Assembly (NCBI GenBank): GCA_964058805.1
Contig: CAXKVV010000933.1
Span: 1-44,233, forward strand
DNA length: 44,233 bases
Direction: 5' to 3'
DNA from: Schoenoplectus triqueter
Lineage: Eukaryota > Streptophyta > Magnoliopsida > Poales > Cyperaceae
Within the stretch, counting starts at the first letter, position 1. Each line of letters begins with the position of its first letter. A model generated the notes under the pieces. That model was given only the letters and a program-made list of their open reading frames with translations, did no database searches and had not been told where the DNA came from. A program made the translations under genes and the position numbers. This document shows positions 36,487 to 44,233 of this stretch, in pieces.

Positions 36487-36935
36487 TTAACCCCGGAACA
36501 AATCCATTAATCCCACAAGGAAATATCAGGGTGAGAGACGAGGATATAAATACTCCACCACCTCCTACTCATTCGAGGTGGCTGACCCTCGGGAGATTTC
36601 AGAGGGAGAAAATCTCCTGATGGGTCAGCCATTTGATTATATTTTTTCTGACAAGTGGGACCCACATGGCAGTCCCTTATGAGCAGCTCCAATGACATGG
36701 ACCCAGCCCATTTTGCTAAGAAAACTAATTAACCCGGAACAGAGGTTAAGCACTAATCCCACAAGGAAATCCTAAGTATGGAGCAAGGATATAAATACCC
36801 CGCCACCTCTTGCTCATTCGAGGTGGCTGACTCCCAGGAGGTTCCAGAGAGAGAGATCTCCCGAGGGGTCAGCCATCTGATTACATTTTCACTGACAGGT
36901 GGGCCCCACACCTCAGTGACCTATTAAAGGAGTCA
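36487..36935. repeat. Tandem duplication (~246 bp) with TATA boxes and long hairpins
   Basis: ATCCCACAAGG, AGGATATAAATACYCC, CTCATTCGAGGTGGCTGAC and GTCAGCCAT recur with a 246-bp offset. Each unit has a long stem-loop: GGCTGACCC (36580-36588) with GGGTCAGCC (36622-36630) in unit 1, GGCTGACTCC with GGGGTCAGCC in unit 2. Inner arms GGAGATTT and AAATCTCC also pair in unit 1. A second hairpin in unit 2 pairs TCACTG, AGGTG with CACCT, CAGTGA. The ATATAAATA words could be TATA boxes. Confidence 0.75.
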
Positions 36936-37084
36936 GAATTGAACCCTGAGAATCTATCACCATAGTTAACCCTAGAAAGGAGCTGAAGCAGTATAATCCC
37001 TATGCTACATGAAATGATGTCAATGCCAAGCTAGCATTTTGATGCAACTAGTCATGAGAAATCTCAAATGTGATTTTGCTTTCA

Positions 37085-37300
37085 AGGCTGACCTGGTGCC
37101 AAAGCTGTGAGCAACCACCTAACCATGTTTTGATTTGTGTCAATTACTGATAAGTAGTCAGTTCTTTGACCAAGTCACCCTCATGTTAAAGGATTGAAAG
37201 TCAATTTCACAAGACTGATCAGGTGCCAAAGCTGGGAGCAACCATCTGATCAAGTCTAGATTTGTATCAACTGTTGACATGTAATCAACTGTTGATCAGA
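37085..37300. repeat. Tandem duplicated hairpin pair
   Basis: GGTGCCAAAGCTGNGAGCAACCA occurs at about 37093 and 37211. In the second copy it is the loop of a strong hairpin, CTGATCAGGT with ACCATCTGATCA. Behind each copy another hairpin follows: GTCAATTACTGA with TCAGTTCTTTGAC in unit 1, ATCAACTGTTGA with TCAACTGTTGAT in unit 2, so stem sequence differs while pairing is kept. Confidence 0.65.
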
Positions 37301-37640
37301 TCAAACCCTAATGAATATCAATATAAGTCTAATTGGTATTTAGTTAGGGTGGTTTCTGTAAGAGAGAGATAATTGGTAGAGACACAGAGCTACAATTGAG
37401 ATCTGGGATTAATTCTGAAGAAGAAATAGGGCTTTATGGATAAAAGAATTTTTAATTCAGAGAAGGAAGGGTAAAAATAGAATTAAAAATTACAGAGATG
37501 ATCATCATGAGTTTAGAGATTTTTGGTGAAAATTTCATGATTTTTAGATGAGTGGAGCTATCAGAAAAAATTCAGGGAAGATAAACAGATTAAAAATAGA
37601 AGATCAAAGGCTGAGATTCAATCAAGGGTTTATCTGGGTG
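37301..37640. repeat. Run of unrelated small hairpins
   Basis: Examples read directly: AACCCTAA with TTAGGGTGGTT enclosing AATATCAAT with ATTGGTATT (about 37313-37358); the 12-bp perfect pair AATTTTTAATTC and GAATTAAAAATT (about 37449-37491); GAGATTTT with AAAATTTC near 37517. No coding pattern is present. Confidence 0.5.
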
Positions 37641-37721
37641 CAACTTGGGGATAGCGACACATCTGGGTGCAAACTGAGGATCCTAAACACGCATACACAT
37701 AATCAGAGAAGAGAGAGGGTG

Positions 37722-38020
37722 TGACACGTGTCAGCATCTCACTGGGCCACCTCATGCCACGTGTCAGCACCCTATTGGTCCACCTCAGCCATGTGGGCCC
37801 CACCACCATACTGACCTGACATGTGGGCCCCACCAACATGCCACGTGGCAAGACCTGACAGGCCCACCTCACCCTTCCATATGCCACATGGCAACACCAC
37901 AGCATCACACCTCACCCTCCCAGTGCCACATGGCAGCACCACAGCATCACACCTCAACACTCCAGTGCCATATGGCAGCTGGCCATTGGTGCCACATCAC
38001 AGAGGGTTAAGCCACATGGC
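37722..38020. repeat. G-box-like palindrome cluster and 42-bp minisatellite
   Basis: Palindromes: TGACACGTGTCA (37722-37733), TGCCACGTGTCA (37755-37766), TGCCACGTGGCA (37839-37850), then TGCCACATGGCA at 37882 and 37924 and TGCCATATGGCA at 37966, exactly 42 bp apart. The 42-bp unit also contains CACCACAGCATCACACCTCA. CACGTG is the core of the plant G-box bound by bZIP and bHLH factors; whether any binding occurs is inference. ATGTGGGCCCCACCA is also duplicated in between. Confidence 0.75.
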
Positions 38021-39320
38021 ACTACACTACAGAGCCACCTCAGCATGCTTAACACTATGGTAGATGATTAATGAGGTTATTAAACAAGTGGACCTATCAG
38101 GATGTGCCAAGTCAGATCAATTAAACCTAAGCAAGGGATTAACCAATCCTTATCTGGACTAATGGGCCGAGACTCAGATGCTTACACATGGGGCCCATTT
38201 GTAAGGCTCATGAGTGTATAACCTATGCAGATGACTATGAGCCAAACCCATATGCAGGTTCAAGCAGAAATTTAAATGAGAAAGAAAAGGGAATGTGCAC
38301 CTGGCCTATCTGTGTTGCTCCTCTGACTGTGGGTCCCACCTAGTTGTGGACTCTGTGCGCCAGGCGCGCCTCCTTCCCTCTCTTCTCCTTCTCCCCTCCC
38401 TCTCTTCTTTCTTCTTCTCGACGAGGCAGAAGGCGCCATTAGAGGTGATCAAGCTCTCCAAAGCTCACAACTTCAATTCCTTTCGCCTAGAGCTAGCCTA
38501 TGCATTGGAGAAGATGTGTGAATAATCAGAATTGAAGGATAACAAGTGAATATGGTGATTGAAAGAGATGAATACCTCGGGCAATCAATGAAGCACTCTA
38601 ATTCTTACTTCAAAATCCCAAATTGATGATGCAAACCTTCTCCACTCACTTAGGCGACACTGTGGATGAAGAAAGGAGCAGCAATTATAGGATGAATTGA
38701 AGTAATTGAGATGAAGTGATGAAATCGGGCAAATGGATGAAAATTGAAACTCTGTGCTGTAGACTCGAATTGGCAATGCTTATAGCCTCTGCGTACCTAC
38801 ACGATGCTGTTTAGATGATGGAGATTATCAATTGAACGATGGAGATGTGACTTGAGCCAAGAGGTGGAATCGGGTAATGAAGCTTTGAGCTTTGAAAGAA
38901 AATAACAATGGCAGAAAGCAGAAGGGTGCCTCAGATGCATTAGAATGAGTATATATAGTATGTTTAGATGCTCTAGAAGGTTCTAGCAACAGATAAAGAG
39001 ATGAGTCAAACATGGTCAACAATCAAAGGAATAAGCTTTGGATTCTTTAAAACAGGGCCCACATCGCAACAGAAGGGATAACAGAATTGGAGAACCATGT
39101 TCATGAGCCAAGCTAACTCAACTGGTGGTGCATGGATGGTGTATAGCTCTAATCCCTGGATACACCCTTTAATTGGCTATATAAACCCCTAATCCATGGA
39201 AATTAACAACAACACACGATACAGAAGATAAGAGATAGAGAGAGAATACTTTAGAGATTGCATATAGAGTCTAGAGAGAGAGAGAGCAAGGAAAGAGGCA
39301 AGAACCGAGAGAAGCTTGAT
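38021..39320. other. Non-coding stretch with a TATA-like box
   Basis: No gene was recognised; the 76-codon frame at 38295-38525 is mostly a CT-rich low-complexity tract. GGCTATATAAACCCC at about 39176-39190 is a good TATA box followed by a purine-rich (GA)n leader, so a transcript could start near 39215 and run into the hairpin repeats. Confidence 0.4.
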
Positions 39321-39321
39321 A

Positions 39322-39798
39322 GAATTGATTGATCTCAGTTTTAACTTGAGAACTCAATTCCTTTGCTTCAATTACTTGTCTGAAGGTAAGCTTTATACTC
39401 TATTATCTGCTAATTGGGAGTTAGTGGGTTTAATTCTTGAAGATTGGAGCTTTAGAGATGTAATTGCCACTGAATAAAAGTATTTTACTGTACTGTTCTT
39501 GAATTTCTTCAAATTTCAACTATTTCTTCATGATTTTCTTCTTTATTTCATGCATTGCAAGTTTATAGAGTATGAATCTTTCATTTCTTTTGGTGAATTT
39601 TGCTTAAAGATTGATGAATGAGGCTGTTAAATCGATCGATCTCAGTTCAACTTGAGAACTCGGTAACAGTTGAATTCATTGGTTAATTCTTGATTCTTGA
39701 GTTGGAATTATCTTAATCTTTGTTAACACTATATGCATCAGAGTCCATATAATCATTTGAAGTCGATTGATCTCAGATATAATCTTGAGAACTCGACT
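39322..39798. repeat. Three dispersed hairpins with shared core and changing outer stems
   Basis: Units at 39322-39360, 39630-39665 and 39761-39798 share GATCTCAG on the 5' side and CTTGAGAACT on the 3' side, which pair as TCTCA/TGAGA. The outer stems differ but remain complementary: GAATTGA with TCAATTC, ATCGA with TCGGT (one G-T pair), AGTCGA with TCGACT. An internal asymmetry (TTGA opposite GT or similar) is at the same place in all three. Confidence 0.7.
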
Positions 39799-40860
39799 GA
39801 TTTAGAGTTCTAATACTGTCATCGCGTCCCGTTTCTGAAATTGAGTTTTAGATTGAGAATTAGGGAAGATCATAAGCATAATCATGTGTATCATGGTTTG
39901 AATAAGTGTTATAAAGAGTATTAAGCATGATAATGTCAATATTGATCAATGAATAACAAGAATTTGAAGTAAATTGCAATCGGTACCGACGGCCTCTATT
40001 GCACTTCGGCAATTATCCCAAGTAATGGAGTTATAGACCAATTTGAATCGTTCTAATTGTGTTAGAAGGCATTTACATGTATATACGATACTAATTGAGT
40101 GACTAATTGTTGGAAAAGACGATCAATTGCTTTGAATTTACGGAATATGAAACTCGGTACCGACTGGTACCAAATTAGTTCATCTGGTATTGGCATACAT
40201 CACGATTCACCGGATAGATTGTCGATCAGACACCGTAGAATGACTCTCCATGGCAAGACGACACTAGGGCAGTTGCCTGATCGGAGGGAGATGGCCGCAG
40301 TCGCCGGCGCTGCCAATGGCACGAATCTTGGAGCTTATGTTGACTGGAGAGTCAGAGAATCGCGGCAGCACGGATATTGATGCGCGTGTGTGGATCTTGA
40401 AGAGATCGGACGTTTGAAATAAAGCACTGTTTTTAAATAAAGATACAGAATGAATCTGGGCCTTACATCTTGTAGGGTTTAATCTTGAAGCGAATCTGGC
40501 GGCCCAAATAAGAACAAAGTTGAATAAAAGATAGGCGCCAATCTTGATATAGATCTGGCGGCCCAGATTAGGCCCAATAATTAAATAATAACAGAATATT
40601 AATGATATAGAGTAAATAAATCATTTGGAAATGCTCCTGAACTCCAAATTAACTCAAATTTGTTTCTAAAATTTCCTTATTTTTCATACTATTTTTCTAT
40701 ATAATAATATTTCAGTTTTAAAAATATAATCATGTTAAAACAATTTAAAAGCAAGAGATATTACATATATTGATATATTTGACCTAGCTTTGACTTGTCA
40801 TTTTAAATACTATAAAAATTCCAAAAATTCAAATAAAATCATGAATAATAATTAAATATA
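39799..40860. other. Non-coding stretch; short repeated phrases
   Basis: CGGTACCGAC occurs near 39981 and 40156, and ATCTGGCGGCCCA near 40493 and 40553. A 93-codon frame at 40099-40380 overlaps a GC-richer patch but shows no recognised motif. No gene is claimed. Confidence 0.4.
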
Positions 40861-41815
40861 CTTTACTGATTTTTCAAGTGATTTTTCATAAAATAATAAT
40901 GACAATAGTAATATGTAATAATAAATAATGAGATTAGCTCTATTCTTTGATAAATAAAAAAATAAATAATAATAGAGATTATGTTAATATTTTCTGTAAA
41001 AAAGAAAAATATAATAAAAATAAATAGTACAAAATATACAAAAATATATACAACCATGGTAATAGATAGTGAATACATTTTCTTCTATAATAAAAAAAAT
41101 GATAATAAAGTTTTATAATAAAATGAATTGCATTTCTTTTGTTATTCCTAAACACATATACAATAAAAATATTTTCGATGAATATAATACAAATAATAGT
41201 TGAAATAAAGAATATAATGAATTTCATCCCTTATGGCTATTTTCAAATAATAATAATAACAAACAAAAATCTTATATTTTTCTGTAGATAATAAATAAGA
41301 ATAATAAAAATATAATGAAAATAGAATAGAATATTAATAATGATTTCCTTTTAGCTATTATAGATCTTAAAAAAATATATAATAATAAAAAAATAATAAT
41401 AATAATAAAAAATAATAATAATAATATAGCTAATTCATCCTTTTTGTTTTGTAAATAACTTCTACATAATGAATAATGTTTCAACATAATGAAATATAAT
41501 AATGAAATTCTATTACTTTGGCTATTATAAATACTTAAAAAAATACAAATAAAAAATCATAGTCATTTTATTTTCTATTATTTTTGTAAGTGATTTTCTA
41601 CAAAATAAATAGAGTTTAGAAATAATAAAAAAAATAAAATTCTACTATTTTAGCTATTATAAAAAATTCTAAAAATATAAATAAAATTCTAGTTAATAGC
41701 TAACCCATTTCCTATTATTTTTGTAAATAATTTTATATAGAAATAAATAGAGTTTAAAAATAAAAAAATATAATAAATAAATCCATTTTTATAATAGAGA
41801 TAATAATGGAAGCTT
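40861..41815. repeat. AT-rich satellite array, period ~138 bp
   Basis: The phrases TTTTTGTAARTRATTTT, ATAAATAGAGTTTA, AAATTCTACTATTTTAGC and GCTATTATAAA recur in order. Clear unit starts are near 41440, 41578 and 41716 (138 bp apart), with more diverged units upstream near 40879, 40990 and 41273. Open minus-strand frames here are low-complexity artefacts. Confidence 0.7.
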
Positions 41816-41834
41816 TTTACATTCTGGAGATGAA

Positions 41835-42358
41835 CAAATATGCTCACACAAGGGGTGTGAAGCAATATGAGGATTTTTGCACACACATGATATAACATTT
41901 AGAATGATTAGTCGAGATAAGAACATCTTGACGTAGAATAACTAAGGCTTGGACAGCAACATGAGAAGATATGTCGAGACAAGAACATCTTGACGCTTGA
42001 TGAAGAATGATCAGGGCTGCGACATCAACATGGAGAAATATGTCGACTCTGAGGAAGAAGAACATTATGATGTCCGAGAGATGTGACATCTTAATGACTC
42101 ATTACCATGAGCAAGTAACTCATGATTAAATACGCTCACACGAGGGATGTAGAGCAACATAGTAATTTTGCACAAGTAATGCAACGTATAGAATGATTAG
42201 TCGGGACAAGAACATCTTGACGCTCACTGAAGAATGACCAAGGCTGCGACATCAACATGAAGAGATATGTCGACTCCAAGAGATATGAACATTACGATGT
42301 CTGAGGAAAGTGACATCCTAATGACTCGGTGTCATGAACAAGTAATCCATGACCATTT
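41835..42358. repeat. Two tandem ~250-280-bp units built of hairpins
   Basis: Both units contain, in order, GCTCACACRAGGGRTGT, GAATGATTAGTCG, CAAGAACATCTTGACGC, GGCTGCGACATCAACATG, ATATGTCGACTC, GAACATTAYGATGTC, TGACATCYTAATGACTC and CAAGTAA. Hairpins: GTCGAGA or GTCGGGA with TCTTGAC around the loop YAAGAACA (41911-41932, 41973-41994, 42200-42221); CATTATGATGTC with GACATCTTAATG (42063-42096) versus CATTACGATGTC with GACATCCTAATG (42290-42323); GCGACAT with ATGTCGA in both units. No coding potential. Confidence 0.8.
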
Positions 42359-42359
42359 G

Positions 42360-43045
42360 AGCTAGTAAGACTGAACTCATCTGTCGATGAGTTTGTCTTC
42401 TGGTTCATCTCTCGAGATCGTGAGATTGAATCGTTCTGTAGTAGATTCATCCACAAAATAGTGAATGTGAACCGTTCTGTAGGTAGGTTCCTTCACTAAC
42501 ACATGCCTCAATGTTAAGCTGGCTCAGTGCTTCAGGTTTGACATTGTGTGTAACTGTGTTTCCTAGGTTTATGAATCGGCTTAGTGCTTCGAATTCATGA
42601 TCTAGAAGATCGGTGAGAAGAAACACATGGGCCATATCCACCCTTCTCCTGATTCACCAACCTCAAGATCAACCGGCTCAGTGCTTCGAGTTGTATTTTG
42701 TGTGATTGGTTGTTGACTAGTTAAGATTGAACCGTTCTGTAGTAGGTTTATCTTCTAGATCAACGGAGGTTGAGTCGTTCTGTAGTAGACTCACCTCAAG
42801 CCCCTCTGAAGAGATTGACCTGGTCTGTAGTAAAGTTATCTCTCGAGGTGGTATAGACTGAACCGATCTGTAGTAGGTTCGTCTTCCATAGGATTAAATA
42901 GGTTCATTTTCTAGATGAACTGAGGTCGAGTCGTTCTGTAGTAGACTCACCTCGAACCCCTTTAAAGAGATTAATCTGATCTGTAATAAGGTTATCTCTT
43001 GAAGCGGTAAAGACCGAACCGATCTGTTAGTAGGTTCGTCTTCCA
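42360..43045. repeat. Array of conserved-loop, covarying-stem hairpins
   Basis: Eight hairpins carry the loop GWTCTGTAGTA or a 12-nt variant, with start points near 42424, 42461, 42723, 42766, 42810, 42855, 42922, 42966 and 43010 (the 42461 and 43010 units have one extra loop base). Inner stems include GAATC/GATTC, GAACC/GGTTC and GAGTC/GACTC; outer stems include AAGAT/ATCTT, GAGGT/ACCTC, AGAGAT/ATCTCT and AAGAC/GTCTT. Most have one unpaired T or C between outer and inner stem on the 5' side. A second class has the loop GGCTYAGTGCTTC near 42521, 42578 and 42674. Plain hairpins lie near 42367-42401 and 42902-42920. Not coding in any frame. Confidence 0.85.
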
Positions 43046-43130
43046 TGGACCCCTTTTTGTGAACCCAGACGACCACTTGACCATCTTTTAACTATATTAT
43101 TTGCTTCTCTCTTTCAAAGATCCAGAGGTG
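43046..43130. other. Spacer between hairpin array and TIR element
   Basis: Short unique sequence with no recognised feature. It may belong to either neighbour. Confidence 0.4.
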
Positions 43131-44233
43131 CCTCGAGGTTAGTAGCCCAGGGTAATTAACGGTGGGGGCTTGCGCCCACCGGAATCTACAAGAACTCACA
43201 ATCACTAAAAACTCCCTGAATGTGCATCCAAATATCTCTAAACGGCAGAATCAGCCGGCACTTAGCAGATACACGCTCGGGAGGGATCTCCGTGTCCTTC
43301 TTCCGCAACCCATCGCCCAGCGGCGGTGCGGAGCGCGCGAAAAAGGGTCGCACATATAGCAATCAAAGAAATGAGAGAAAAGAAAATAAAAGATAAAAAA
43401 GAACACAAGATGTAACAGGGTTCAGCTTAAATTGCCTACGTCTTAGGGACTCCCAACCTCTAACAATTGAGATCGAGCCGAAACACTAAAAAAAAGTTAC
43501 ACTTGTAGAACTTTGTCCCTTACACAAAAATGGGTTGTCAAGCTTATTGGTAATAAAAGTGACAACATACACAAAAAGATAAGTGATAACACACTCAAAA
43601 CAAGAAGTGAGCGACAACACACTCAAGAAAGGTGATCACTACAGCTCAAAAAAATTGAGCACAACAGCTCAAAACAGTTTACAAGTAGATCACGAAGGAT
43701 CAAGTTGAGAGAATAGAGAGAAACTAGATTGAGTTTAAACAATGATTTGGCTAATTGTTTTTGAAACAATTCTGATTTTTTCTCACTTTCTGCCACCCTT
43801 TCGTTTCCCAACAGACCCATCTCTCTCTCTCTTAACACAATTCCAGAAGAGAAAAAACTGTCGGCGTCAGTCCTCTCAATCGCTCCATCGGATTAGAGGA
43901 TGATCGCTGGAAGGCTAAAGGAGTCTGGTGATCAACGGGGTTGTGTATTTCTGGAAGACCGACAACATGGATCAAGGTAATATAATTTATGTTTGGGGTT
44001 CACTAGAGGAACATAGCTGTGCGACTCTTTTTCGCGCCTCTCACCGCCCTGAAAAAGGAACTGGACGATGAATTGCGGAAGAAGGACACGGAGATCCCTC
44101 TAAGTGTGCATTGGGGTATATTTATATGAATTTGGAATGCACATTTAAAGGTTTTAGAGATTGTGGGGTCTTTAAGATTCCAATGGGCGCAAGCCCCCAT
44201 TGTTAATTACCCTGGGCTTTGAACCCGAGGAAC
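43131..44233. mobile_element. Element with long TIRs, cut by the window end
   Basis: The left arm (about 43131-43362) and right arm (about 44013-44233) are inverted copies: GCCCAGGGTAATTAAC, TGGGGGCTTGCGCCCA, GAGGGATCTCCGTGTCCTTC and GAAAAAGRGTCGCACA occur in the same order from each outer end. Similarity continues outward as CCTCGAGGTT versus CCTCGGGTTC up to the last base, so the terminus and TSD lie beyond the window. The centre is non-coding; GGGTTCAGCTTAAATTGCCTACGTC near 43416 resembles a phrase common in plant Copia LTRs, which is only suggestive. A MULE-like class is a guess from TIR length. Confidence 0.72.

Noticed and set aside
36487..43045. Ordinary LTR retrotransposon covering the right third
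   Set aside because: No gag or pol frame, primer-binding site or pair of long direct terminal repeats was found. A very degenerate or internally deleted one cannot be excluded.
36487..43045. Retrozyme with hammerhead ribozymes
   Set aside because: Hairpins are abundant, but the hammerhead core CTGANGA...GAAA was not seen in a suitable arrangement.
42360..43045. CRISPR-like array
   Set aside because: Repeats are hairpins with changing stems and irregular spacing, without identical repeats and unique spacers of fixed length, and the host is a plant.

Overview
The window is nuclear DNA of a flowering plant. Two intact spliced genes have plant-type introns and encode plant-family proteins, and long AT-rich intergenic DNA is packed with short non-autonomous transposons. 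A non-grass angiosperm is likely, but the species cannot be read from the sequence.

Protein genes: (1) 3488-5119, minus strand: a decayed membrane-anchored SAM-dependent methyltransferase-like gene (At1g29790/At3g27230 type) with at least three frameshifts and an internal deletion. (2) 13114-15128, plus strand: a four-exon MSRA5-type peptide methionine sulfoxide reductase-like protein of 247 aa with a signal peptide; the usual catalytic Cys is Ser. (3) 21981-23871, plus strand: a four-exon GDP-mannose 4,6-dehydratase of 385 aa (first step of GDP-L-fucose synthesis) with all active-site residues, a TATA box and a poly(A) signal. The genes are unrelated in pathway and share no visible regulation.

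Transposons: many boundaries can be set from terminal inverted repeats (TIRs) plus target-site duplications (TSDs). About nine hAT-like elements (8-bp TSD), two Tourist-like elements filled with ATT-type satellite DNA (3-bp TSD), two foldback elements sitting in (TA)n tracts, several MULE-like elements (9-10-bp TSD) and one CACTA-like element are delimited. The 5.6-9.9 kb interval is a nest: a Tourist-like element holds two hAT insertions, and the larger of these holds the (TA)n-bounded foldbacks.

Right third: about 36.48-43.06 kb contains no recognisable gene. It is a mosaic of tandemly duplicated stem-loops, minisatellites and a ~138-bp satellite. In several families the loop sequence is conserved between copies while the stem sequence changes and still pairs. 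The clearest case is 42.36-43.05 kb: eight hairpins with the loop GWTCTGTAGTA (or a 12-nt variant), nearly all with one unpaired pyrimidine at the same place in the 5' arm. I recognise no described element with this structure, and it is the main candidate for something new. It is followed by a ~1.1-kb element with long TIRs (43.13-44.23 kb) that runs to the window edge.

All pairings, TIRs and TSDs were found by reading the sequence; no alignment, folding or database search was run.
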